64,000 nt of DNA from Cylicocyclus nassatus (taxonomy: Eukaryota; Nematoda; Chromadorea; Rhabditida; Strongylidae), in NCBI GenBank assembly GCA_958299035.1, contig CATQJL010000112.1, forward strand, positions 84,524,636 to 84,588,635, in the 5' to 3' direction. Both the position numbers and the translations under genes were made by a program. Of the stretch, positions 21,427 through 32,045 are shown one piece after another; positions within the stretch are counted from its first letter, which is position 1, and every line of letters starts with the position of its first letter. The notes beneath the pieces were generated by a model. It was not told the origin of the DNA. It was given only the letters and a program-made list of their open reading frames with translations, and did no database searches.

Positions 21427-23186
21427 AAGTCTGCCGCGGCATGCTGTAATTAGCCCTAATTAAGCTCCAAACCCCAATTTTGTCTCTAAACCCCACCCAA
21501 ATTAGCCGAATACGACCCCCCCCCCCGGGTAAGAGTTCAGCGCGACCCTCAACCCCGTTCTTTACCCCCTCCCTCTCACCCCTAGCGTTTGTGTATAGAA
21601 GATAGAAGAATGAAGAAACAAGACATTTATTTCAAATTAACTACAAACAATCTCCTGCAATTTGCAAAACAAAACTTAGCGGCTACAAAACGGACAACAC
21701 CGACAACAGTTGCCGGCAACCTATGGCCGTAACAATAGACACAAGACATAACATAAGACGTAGTAGTAGTATTGCTAATAAGAAGAACTTTATGCAGGAA
21801 AGAAGACCCAAACCGGTGAACACGAGATAGCAAAAGCACATATCGATTTTGATTGCAGGTTTGCCATCATTTCAAATGCAAACTTAGAGTAGTATTTTTG
21901 CGAAAAAGATGGAACATAAACTTTTTGCATGATTTAGCATTAGATCCCTCACGTGTGAGTATATTTGAAAACAACTCTATTTAGAGAGAAAGTCGAACAT
22001 CTCTCGAAGAAAAATAACGAGCACTTGCCTCGTCCCATCTCTATCAAAACTTCTGCTGTGAAGTAGACCAAACGCGGAGAACAGTTTGAGAGTAAAATTT
22101 CCGAAAAATTTGAGATCCGATTCTTTGAACTCAGCCATACTCATGCCAACCTAAACACCAACAAATGGATACAAGGACAGAATGTGGAGATTAAACATGC
22201 CTTATCCGTTTCCGGATTAAACTTCGGTAAGCGATGTCGGGGACATGGCACAAGTTGAAGAGTTGTGGTAAAGAGTATAGAAAATTAAATACCTGAAGTA
22301 CACAAAACTCGGAGGGTACTTAAATCTACACATGGCTGCGCAGAGCGCTCCCCATGCCCCAGTGCGAATTTCTCCGGCGCGCAGGATCTTCGCTGTTAAG
22401 GCACGCTAGACATTGTGGACTTCTATTCTACGCGTACATAGGTTACATGAGTGCTATCACTTGTCTTCCCTGGAGGTCTTCCAGATATCCACACCTCAAA
22501 TCTAAAGTAAGGTGAAAATCCGTATGTGCTCAGCGCTTTCTCATGGTAATTGAAGGCTCACTTGCGAAGTAGGGATCTCTTCTAAGATTTCTCTTCATTT
22601 ACGTATTTGAAAAAGGTCCACCTTCTTTATTTACCACAGTTTCTCTATTAAAAACCTGGAGAGCGTATCCATAAAAGTTCTCTGATATAGGCGGCTAAAG
22701 CTGTATTGTAGGTGTCGCCGATTTCTGTCCTCACGAGCGAGTCTCTGCCCATAAACGTGTCGAATAGTTCCAGCCAGTACGATACTATTTACTCATAACT
22801 CTTATCCAACGTTTGATGCAAGTCCAATTGAAGACAAGTGGATAGGAGTTCTAAGTTGGCTTCTAACAAAACCAGCTTGAACTTCTTAGTTGATTTTGTT
22901 GAAAGCTAACTTTGAACTTCTATCCAGTTCTTATCGTTAGAAACCAAAGAAGTATTGATGCCTCAGTCTATCCTGATAAAACTTTTTATTTGACCCCCTA
23001 ATTTTCACTGAAACCTAGGGATTAAGGCTGTTTAATAGCAGACATTCCTTGCTTGCCTGTTTTTCATGAATGCATTGCTGTTTCACATCCATGTGCACCC
23101 TCCAAAGACCAGGAACGGATGGGCTTGAAGCCATCGGGCACAGTCATATGATGGGACTGAAGCAAAATTGTTAAGCATCACAAGGC

Positions 23187-23762
23187 ATGCATAGATGCGT
23201 TGAGTTTAGAAGAGTGCGCGGATCGATGGATCGAAAAACAAAGGATTTACTGAGAAATCCTCGTATTATTCATTCAATTCTTCATGTTTGGGCTGTTCCG
23301 GAACATGTAAATAGAGGCGGTCAAGCACATTTCGTTGGCCTTGCACTTGACTTGGTGGATTCCATCAACTGTTTGTAAGTAGTGACAACTTAGTCTGTAA
23401 AAATGCGTTGTTGTGCTCTAAACAAAACGTGAAGAACCTGAAGCATTAGTGGACAGTACCTTCAAACTAATTTCGTCCATGGTCTTTGCAAGGCACCCAT
23501 CATTGTTAAACAACAATCCTCGAAACTGGTTGTGTGAAACCGCATTTACGTTTTCTTCAGATAGAGTTTGGCCTATAAGTTTTGGTGGAGACAAACTGTC
23601 CCATATTTGACTCTTTTAACAAGCAATCCATCTGAAGGCATGAACGAGATGGTTCTTGATCAAGAAAGTCCTGCTCCTGTTTTTGTTAAGTTGACAATCA
23701 ACATCTGTGCGATGAAAAGCGAGCGCATGCCAACAAAAATATCACTGTGGTTGAAATTATAA
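23187..23762 (+). other. Two unassigned open segments inside 4.6-kb element
   Basis: Open segments at 23,187-23,378 (ends next to a GTAAGT donor) and 23,568-23,762 (follows a TTTTCTTCAG acceptor) look exon-like by splice context. The phases do not join without a stop, and I recognise no domain. They may be further captured fragments or chance. Confidence 0.2.
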
Positions 23763-24380
23763 ACCTTCTTGTACGCCATACAGGTTTGTTATGATGTTTA
23801 CCTGTGTGGCTTACAATGAAGTTCATGATTTCAATGCCCACGTTTTATAATCAGAGAACATACTATAACATATCAGTGTAGCTGTCTAACGCTCTATTGA
23901 ATAGGCAAATAAATCCGAAATGTTATTTTGCACCAAATGAGATGGAACAAACAAGCATCCGACATCCCATAAGCATAGTACTCAGAACCATCGGGAAACT
24001 GTATTTGTACAAATACCCCTCGTTATAAATGCAACCTTGCGCAGGCCACAGTGGTCACGTTTCCACCATGATCAAGCAGTGTAATCAATGATTCTTTACT
24101 TATCCACTATGTAAATGTTCAAAGAATCACTGATTACATTGATTCCACCGTATACAGAGAATCCTCGGTTACACTGCCTTCACTGTATGCATAAAATCAC
24201 AAGTTCAAAGTATCTAGCGTGCTCCGGCATTGTAAACCATGCGCGCCGGCTAATTTAGCACCGGGTCATGGGGCGCGCTTTGCGCAGCCATGTGTAGACT
24301 TAAGTACGTGAACGAAACTCGCAGAATTCGCAATAGAATCACAGTCTATGAGAACAATAACGAGCGATGGCCGTAAAGTA

Positions 24381-24596
24381 CAGTCGAGTAGATTTAGCGG
24401 TAAATATAGTGTGCTTGCACAGAAGGTGAAATGCGGTGAAATTTGTGCGTGAACAAATAGCCACGTCAGTACCGCGGGTATCTTGCGCGCGCAATTGGCC
24501 GACGTCACAGTCGAAACTATTTCTTCACGCGCCAATTTCACCGCATTTCACTTTTTGTGCAAGCACACTATATTTACCGCTAAATCTACTCGACTG
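24381..24596. mobile_element. TA-flanked palindromic MITE, 216 bp
   Basis: Termini CAGTCGAGTAGATTTAGCGG and exact complement, next to TA on both sides. Arms of about 65 bp continue through GTGCTTGCACA. Nested in the 4.6-kb element. Confidence 0.85.
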
Positions 24597-25057
24597 TATC
24601 TGTGGATTAAGGAACAGCATCATGGTCTTGCTAAAATGACCAAGAATTGATACGACGGCTAGAGTCATCCCTGCCCAATAACAAAATCTATCACAAACAA
24701 AAACTCGTGCTGGATACTAAAACTAGGGTTTAGTGAGAAGCAGAAAGGGAAATCTGGCATCACTTACTTTATTGAATTGATAGAGAGCCAATGTACACAT
24801 TAAGAAGGGTATCAGAAAGTACGTAGAGTGACAGCAAATGGTCCCAATACTGTTCTTCTACACGCGTAACCTGAATGTGAGATTGATTTGATAATACGAC
24901 CGATATTGATAGTCTATACGTTTACCATGAATCTTGGAAGATACGTAGCAGATTAGGTAATGAATGACGCCGACTCTGAGCGCACATACATACTTGAACA
25001 GGCAATCCGCCGTGGAGCTCAAGCATGAACAAGTGCGAAACAGAAAAGTAGACTCAC

Positions 25058-25141
25058 TCGGATTATATACTTTTTGTTTCGAAAATCCAGAATTAATCAC
25101 AAAAATCACTCCATCAATAGTCAACGATTCAGCAAGTCGAA
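25058..25141 (-). pseudogene. DEAH-box RNA helicase exon fragment
   Basis: On the minus strand the sequence encodes AESLTIDGVIFVIN then GFSKQKVYNP and stops at a strong GTGAGT donor. This is the conserved motif V region of DEAH-box spliceosomal helicases, closest by memory to the PRP43/DHX15 group (family pattern TNIAETSLTIDG...DPGF.KQKVYNPR). The upstream side is out of frame: STC precedes the AE in another frame, consistent with a small deletion at TNI. The expected next exon was not found. An exon with its donor kept implies capture of genomic DNA, not of mRNA. It is a fragment and cannot be functional alone. Confidence 0.65.
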
Positions 25142-25397
25142 AAGAGCCAAGCACTAGAAGTGACTAAGTGCATCCGCACGAAAAATTGAAACCTAAACCT
25201 GAAAACGAGGTACTTACAACAACATAAAAGCCAACGCGACAAAGAGCAACGCGGAAAAGAAAAAAAACTGTAAGAAACGCGGAGAAACAACAAAATCAAA
25301 GAAACAACGACTAAAATATGAAGAAAGAGCGTAAACAGAGGACTCATCACCGTGGAGTCAGACGTTTGCTTGCTACGCGCCAAATCGATACGCAGCC

Positions 25398-25530
25398 TGC
25401 TCCGGAGCCCTCCCATTTGTGCTCCGGGGCCCTCCCATTTTCTGCTCCGGAGACCTCCCATTTCTGCTCCGGATACCTCCCATTTTCTGCTCCGGAGACC
25501 TCCCATTTGTGCTCCGGACCCCTCCGATTT
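25398..25530. repeat. Subterminal ~23-bp tandem repeat, right
   Basis: About six CTCCGGAGCCCTCCCATTTG-like units, same orientation as the left array, followed by diverged TCTGGCG-containing units to 25,640. Confidence 0.8.
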
Positions 25531-25917
25531 TCTGCGGCGCGGCTCTTCCAAATCTGGCGGACTCGCGCCGGGCAAATTTCTCCGGCGCGGCTCTGCCAAA
25601 TCTGGCGTACCTCCGGAGCAGAAATGGCGTACCTTTGCAGCAGGGCCGGAGAAGCGTCCCACTTGCCTGCCAGTGATGTCACCGCGACCTACAAGAAGGG
25701 ACCGCCCATTTGCCATGCTCTCATTGGTCAACTGGGTCCGGCGCGACTCTGGCAGATTCCGACTGTCCGGCGGAGGGGTCCGGTCGATTGTCTGAGTGGC
25801 AATATCGGCCTTATACATTGTATATTCTTTCGTAAACATTGCGCATGCGTATCAAAGCTGTTCCGCCTTTTCTTTTTATTTCTAGTCTAGTCAGCTCCAC
25901 CTTTTGCAGCTGCGTTG

Positions 25918-25925
25918 TATATAAA
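25918..25925 (+). promoter_or_regulatory. TATA box of Lustrin-type gene B
   Basis: TATATAAA, 48 bases before the ATG at 25,966, as in copy A. The 4.6-kb element ends about 120 bp upstream of it, so it may separate this copy from distal regulatory DNA. Confidence 0.6.
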
Positions 25926-25965
25926 CCTGTGTGAGCATGACGACAACAATCGTTAGCAGCTCGCA

Positions 25966-26642
25966 ATGATTTCAAATTTTATCTCAGTTCTATTCTGTGC
26001 TGTGTCAGTGGCTTTAGTCACCTCACAGTCTGCACCATCAGGTTGGCTATAAACTTCAGGCTGCTATAAGTTACTCCGAACTTAGAAATTAGATGAATAG
26101 CGACTTGAAAAAAGTAAAATGTTGCAGTCGACGTAGGATCTCGGATCGCAGAGATTTCGGATCTTCATTTAGGTCCTGGTCAATGCCCTGGAGGTCCCTC
26201 ATTGAACATTCAGTGCGACCCTAAACGTCCATGGCCTCAGTGTCCTCCTCAGTCTTATTGCTACGTTACTGGCTCGGTTGATGTTGGACCACATTACTGC
26301 TGCCCAGTTTGTAAGTGCATCACAGTGTTTGTGGTTTATCAAGAGTGAAACTTACCAAACTTTGTAGGGTCGACTTATGGTGCGTCGTACAGACCTGCTG
26401 CCCCATTCTACGACTATGTACCGCCAATGCCAGAGGATTGGCCAGCTAACATAAAAGCTTCAGCTAATTGGCCTACTTCCGTTATTAGCCGAAATGCGAT
26501 GGCAAAGTTGAAGGTGATATTTATTCAATGTGCATTTGGTGCCTATCCTCCCAACTCTTTTTTCCAGACTACTTTCAACAACGAAGACGGGGACGAAGAC
26601 GAGAACGTTCAAAAATTCTCTAAAGTGAATTTGCGGCGCTGA
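25966..26642 (+). CDS. Secreted Lustrin-type cysteine-rich protein, copy B
   Basis: Exons 25,966-26,041, 26,128-26,310, 26,368-26,513 and 26,568-26,642 give 159 residues. The structure equals copy A exon for exon except for the 9-bp shorter region after the leader. Signal peptide, the six-cysteine module (from GQCPGGPSL to YCCPV), the aromatic linker (YRPAAPFYDYVPP) and the acidic tail are preserved, as are all splice sites. Differences seen between the two genes are few. The same in-frame, stop-free 54-nt last intron is present (26,514-26,567). Both copies appear intact. Confidence 0.75.
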
Positions 26643-26741
26643 GCAAGATGGAGTTGCGAGTGGTTTCCGAGCGATTACCACTATCTATACCTGTATAAAA
26701 AGGCACGCTGAATAATTATTGCTTCAAAAACGCATAAGTGC

Positions 26742-26747
26742 AATAAA
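26742..26747 (+). terminator. Polyadenylation signal of gene B
   Basis: AATAAA, 99 bases after the stop codon; counterpart of 4,798 in copy A. Confidence 0.6.
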
Positions 26748-27179
26748 TATAAGCTTTATTTGTAATGTCAATTCTTCAGGATAATTGTGCTTACAGTGTC
26801 CTTCTCAAGATATCTTTAGGATCTTGAACAGGGAGAAAATTCATCTGTTATCTGTTGTTCCAATCCTTGATCGTGATTTTGACAATTCCGCAAGTCGGCA
26901 GAGAATGATGAAAACACAATCCGCTAACCGTTTGATCAAACACTAAACTGCATGTAAACTGCTTTGCTATGCTTTTTTGCACATCTATATTCTTAAGATT
27001 CTTCGTAAGCCGTTTGAGAAGTAAAAATTTTTCTCGTTTGCGAAACCTGCAGCTAACGAAGCTGATTCAAAAAAGCAAAAAGAAAAAAGACGTGTCTTCT
27101 AAGCGCTTTTTGATATTTGCTGATATTTATAACTTTTTATATATCCGCCAATATCCATGAAAGTTAATTTGCTTAAGCA

Positions 27180-27497
27180 ATGTTATCTCAGTTCTGCGTC
27201 TTCGTATCTTTCCTTGCATTGGCGGTGCATTCTGTTTCTGTCCCCCTTCTCGGTTCTGTAGTGTTGGGCTTTTCTTGTAATCAGAAAGGCTCTGCTTTGT
27301 GCGATGTCTGCTCACACAAGCTATTTATTACACCGCAAACTGAGGCGCTAACACTGCTTGGAAGCACTTATGCTTTCATTCTATCCAAACACTTTTGTTT
27401 CGTTCAAAACTCTTATTGCATCTTTTTTCTCATACTTTTCTTTTATCAAGTACCTTGTTGGGAAAATCGCAAAGCTACCATGCAAATAGGACCGTAA
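27180..27497 (+). CDS. Putative secreted, possibly saposin-like protein
   Basis: A 105-codon frame starting MLSQFCVFVSFLALAVHS, a good signal peptide, followed by CDVCSHKLFI...LLGSTYAFILSKHFC. The C..C pair, an amphipathic stretch and a later cysteine resemble the first half of a saposin-B domain as used by nematode SPP/amoebapore-like proteins, but the rest of the domain is not clear and the end (FFLILFFYQ) may be read-through beyond an exon boundary. An AATAAA lies near 27,615. Copy A's counterpart is broken by a transposon, so this is the only open copy. A secreted product is more certain than the family. Confidence 0.4.
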   Translation: MLSQFCVFVSFLALAVHSVSVPLLGSVVLGFSCNQKGSALCDVCSHKLFITPQTEALTLLGSTYAFILSKHFCFVQNSYCIFFLILFFYQVPCWENRKATMQIGP

Positions 27498-28348
27498 CAT
27501 TAAGTTCAAAACATGTATTTACAAAGGAATGACAAGAGGTCTTATTATGTTTCGAAAAGTCCCGTGCTTTTATACAGGTTTTTATACAAGCTTCACATCA
27601 GCTTCACACTATAATAAATAATGTGGGCATAACCTGCAAAATGTGGTACAACTTTTACTCGCTGACAAATAAATCAACCTTCTTACTTAGGAGTTCGACT
27701 GCATGGACAATGAACACAAAGATTTTGTGTAGAGCTGGAAAAAATTTGTTCAGTTTGCAAAAACATAAAGTTAAAGTGGGCGTGTCCAAATGTTTATACT
27801 CACTTATTTCAGCAAAGAAATCCGTAAATGCTCTGGCAAAAAGATAGACTACAAATACGAGTGCAACACCCTGAAAGTATTCTGTAGAAATTCAAAGGTG
27901 TGCCTGTTTCAGGCCCAGTTACTTCCGATCTCTAAGTTGTTTACAATTTGACAGCGTTCGCCAGAATTTTGGAAATGCCTATACCCACTCTTTGGACGCT
28001 TCGCTGACGAGGAATGATTTTTTGAGAGCACTTATCGAATTTTTTGGTAAATGAGATCTGTCACTGAGAGTTTATCAGCACGGGACTAGTTTCCCAAACA
28101 TACAGGTGATCATCACTTTTATATTCGTGATATAACTGATCAGATGTGTAGGACATTGCAGAAGTATAACATTTGTATTTCATTTGTTGTTTTGGTTGTT
28201 CTAGCTTAGGTATCATTTTGGTTATAAAGAATGCCAAGAAATACGTGCACTGTTAGATCGTCCTTTCACATCTCTCTTGCTCTGGTGTACTTACTAGGAA
28301 AGTCAGTTGACTTGAATTCGCGTTTTGAGATGGGACACATATATACCA

Positions 28349-28519
28349 TTTGGTTCAACTGGCTTGGCTTCGGCAAAGGCGGGGCTTCGTGACCTAATTA
28401 AGGCTTTGTAGTGATTAGAGAGCACTCGCGCGAGAGAGGCGCAGGTGCGTCGCGGGCGCGAGCGGCCTCAATTAGATCACAAAATACCGCCCTGACGGAG
28501 CCAAGCCAGTTGAATCAAA
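28349..28519. mobile_element. GC-rich 171-bp palindromic MITE, copy 2
   Basis: Counterpart of 8,769-8,939 within copy B; nearly identical. Confidence 0.75.
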
Positions 28520-29191
28520 GGTTATATGATATTAGCTGAAACGCTGATTTTAAACATGCTGTTCCTAGCTGCAGCACATCATTCTGAAATGAGTTACTGA
28601 TTTTTTTCTGTGCATATGCATAATCAACCTACCTGCATTACGGTATCATCATCTAAGTGGTGTTTTACTGCATTAGGTTTCTTGTCACTGACAAAAGACT
28701 CAATCTGATATTATTTTAGTATCCCAGCACCGCTGTAAGGCTGATTTCTATTTACAGGAGCTTTCCCATGTTGAATAGTGTGCCAATTTCGTGCAGAACA
28801 AAGCTCATAACTCGCTTCAGAATGATGCTCCGTGTCGCGGAATAGTTGGCCTAGGTTAGGCGCTGTTGCATGGACTGTGGTTGTCTAAGGGTATGATGTA
28901 AATTCCTTTATTGAATAACGATCCTCCAAGCGATCGGCGCGTCCACGTTTCCTCGCCTTGGCTCCTCGATTGAGAACCGACCGCACTTCTCTAGCACCGA
29001 CAGCGGAACTCATTCGGAGCCAAGCGGAGCCGCCTTATATAGCGGCCGAGAAGAAGTGCAGGCGCCCGATCGCGTAGTCCGAGCACGAATCCATCAAAAC
29101 AGCGAAGTCATTAAAACACCAATTTAGCACATACAAACCCACTAGAAAGGACTAGATAAGCAAAATAGAGAACGACAGAGGTACAAAGAAG

Positions 29192-32045
29192 CCCAGCGAC
29201 TTTAGAGACAGCATATTTGGAATCAGCGTTCGAATCTGATTCCAAACATATGTGCCACATCTCAAAACGCGAATAAACTTTACTCTTGAGGGTAAGTTTT
29301 ACCCCGGAAAGCATAAAACCCGTGTAAGCAAAGGATTGATTAATCTCAAGGTTAAACCTGCCCTCGAAATTGAACCTTGCTCCGGAAAGCGATTCCGTTT
29401 TTATCAACGACTATGTGGGTAAACCTTAACCCAGAGAAAGATTAACCCGCATTCACTCATCAAGATAAATTCAACTCTAGCACAAGGCAAGGTTAAATTT
29501 TCGTAAATCTCATTCTTAACGATACTGTTTTGACAACAGACGCACATTTTTAATTATACTTCTCTCGAGTTCCCTAAGTCCTCTTTTCGTGCCTAACCAT
29601 ATTACAAAAAACTAGGATAATTTTTTAAAACTTTTTGTTGGCCAGCTTAGCTGTATCAAGTTGGGCTATGATAGTTTGATCATATATCGAATCATTTACT
29701 GAACTAGTACCCTATTTTCCGGCGTATAAGCCGCAATTATTTTCGTCGCGCGCGGCCTGATGCGAAATGATGGTCGCGATGTGCGAAGCCGCGCAAGCAG
29801 CCAACTACCACCTATTTTACCTAGTAGCCTGATTGTAACTTTCTGCTCTCGCTCTTTCTTGTGGACGCATTGAAAGCACCATTGAAATATCAACATCATC
29901 AACAATCATTAAAATCGAATAAAATAGCAGCAGCTTTAACCTCAGTAACATCTTTAAAAACAAAAGAAAACACGGTCAACTCCATTGTATCATTGAGGAA
30001 AAGACACAACCCAAACACCCCAAAATCGTTCGAATCTCTGGAAAGAATAATGAAATATCTGAAAACGTGGACATGCGCAATGAAAAGCAGTCACAAAATG
30101 CAGCGAGTTTTCAGTTTGTTAGATCAAAACTTTCTTTTCGAAGGCTCTTTCGCGCCACTGTTCGCTGCGGCGGGTGCGGCTTATATAAGGTGCGGCTTAT
30201 AAACTGGAAAATAGGGTAATTGGTAGACTAAAATTTGAATGAAGTCTTATTGCGAAAATTTTTTAAGTTGTAGAGCTTGATGTTCGCCATATCAAAACTC
30301 TTGGCTGGACATGTACTTTATTCAAATCTGAATCTTTTACTGTAACAACTCGGCCGAAAAGACGAATGATAATACTGAACGAAAAGAGGGCCTAAAAAGC
30401 TTGAGGTAGTAATTATCAATATGCGTTTGCTGAATTGTGCGACCATTGGATTCGATTTGAATTTTTTTTAGCAAATCATTATTTGAGACTTTTTGAGATT
30501 CCAGCGTACTGCGCATCTGAGATAGGCCGTTCAAGATTATTTTCGAAAATTTGAAAGCTACGTAACAAGATATTGAAGCATGCTATTTTTATTGAATTAC
30601 ACTTTACGAGGTTTCAAGCAATTCAAATGTTTTGATCATTTTTGAGTAACTTCAGACTAATAACTAACCTTACCTAATCTAAATATTTTACGGTAATCTT
30701 CTTAGTTTTAGCCAAAGGCTCGGTGTAAGAGTTGTTAGCTTGTCTATTTCCTCTATGGCAAGGTGTGGTTTAGCTTGAGGACTACCAGATTTTCAAAGTA
30801 GTCCTACGACTCAAAATCAGCAAATGATTCGCTTACTAATGTAAATCTAGTGAAGCCAAGTCTACGGAATGGTACCTGAAAAGCAAGTGAACTACTAATG
30901 TGAGGTTGGACAATTTGTTTCGGGCCCCTTTATAAGGTGTCCCAAAAAATGTCGCTCTGTTTGATCGCTGATAAAAAAAGTTGCGAAAAGTTTCAAAAAA
31001 TTTCATTTGAGAACGGCACCAAAAAGAAATAGTTGTGTGAATTCTCGGTTTTTTAAGCTCTACTCGATTTCAAGCGGTTTTTAATTAGAAATGCAGCTTA
31101 AGTCAGCAAGATATTGTCCTTGACTCTGTCTTGTACACACAACTGATTCTTGAAAAGTGGCGAAAAGCGGAATTGTGCAAGTTGGTCATTCATCTGCTCA
31201 TTCTCCAATGCAAAACTCAGTTTTCAGCTTGTGGCTCTAATGCCGAAAGTTCTGGCATATTGATAATACACTTTGAACTTACTGCTATCAAAATTGTTAT
31301 GGCAAAAAACAGTCTGTTAGTTCCTTTTATAGACATGTAACCAAGTACAAATATGGCAATCTGAAAAGTTTGCATAAGAACAAGATTTTTATAATGTTAG
31401 GAAAACCACCTTGACCATGGTATAAAATGAAAGCAGTAAACCAGGCAATAATGTTGAGTGATTCATGATCATATCGATTGACCAAAAGCATGAACCAAGT
31501 AGCAGTCCAAGCAAAACTAACATGTCGTACTAAATAGTCGAAAGTGCGAATTCAAATCAAAAAGCAAAATTGTTTGTTAGCGACACTGCGTAAACGGCTG
31601 AAGAACAATTTCGAAAACTCACTAAAGAATCTCCACATTTATAATAGACTGGCTCCTAAAATAGGGGAGTATTGTAAGGTCCCAGGCATATCTCACACGA
31701 CTTCAGTCGTGACGCGATTCAATGCTCCATCTGTTTATAATTCATCCGAGCTCATGTTGCATGTACAGTGGACAAGCCACTTGATCAATCTATCAGGTTG
31801 GCACATAAGTAATGCAACTTTTTATATGACTGTCTTTTTGGGCGTAGCGCATTCATTTTCTAACAAGGATTATGTTGTAAACTGCAAATGCGGACATTTT
31901 TGCCGAAATTTGCCATGTTAAGGGTTACGGTAAGTTTACGGTGCAATGGGAAAATTTTTAGACTGCGTCAGATTTTGCTGAATCTGGCCTATGAAGTTTA
32001 TTCGACATGCTGACACAAAAATGTGACTCGCTTCGCATGAAAGGG
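29192..32045. other. 2.85-kb block present only in copy B
   Basis: Copy A runs straight from CAAAGAAGC to TTCTTTCATAAGG at about 9,630 where B has this block. No matching terminal repeats or duplication were found, so loss from A is as likely as gain in B. It contains a TA-flanked MITE (29,710-30,216), mariner-like ends near 30,930 and 31,795 without partners, and an unremarkable 125-codon frame at 31,544-31,921. Confidence 0.5.
29710..30216. mobile_element. TA-flanked MITE, CCCTATTTTCC termini
   Basis: Ends CCCTATTTTCCGGCGTATAA and TTATAAACTGGAAAATAGGG, next to TA on both sides. 507 bp. The internal 113-codon frame at 29,861-30,202 runs into the terminal repeat and is not a gene. Confidence 0.75.

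Larger units (their letters stand above)
21163..25796. mobile_element. 4.6-kb CTCAGACA-terminus element carrying gene fragment
   Basis: Left end CTCAGACAGCGGATAGGACC, right end complement GGTCCGGTCGATTGTCTGAG; about 30 bp of imperfect terminal inverted repeat. Copy A keeps the empty site at 3,833 (GAGCTAGCAG); the duplication is TA on the left and TG on the right, read as a mutated TA. Both ends have subterminal CTCCGGAGACCTCCCATT tandem repeats in the same orientation. The interior holds a DEAH helicase exon fragment (25,058-25,141), a nested MITE (24,381-24,596) and no transposase, so it is a non-autonomous carrier. Confidence 0.75.

Noticed and set aside
21150..21496. Overlapping frames EQKWEVSGA / SAPETSHF
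   Set aside because: Products of the subterminal 23-bp tandem repeat of the 4.6-kb element.
29861..30202. 113-codon frame, Ser/Lys-rich
   Set aside because: Runs through the body and right terminus of a TA-flanked MITE.
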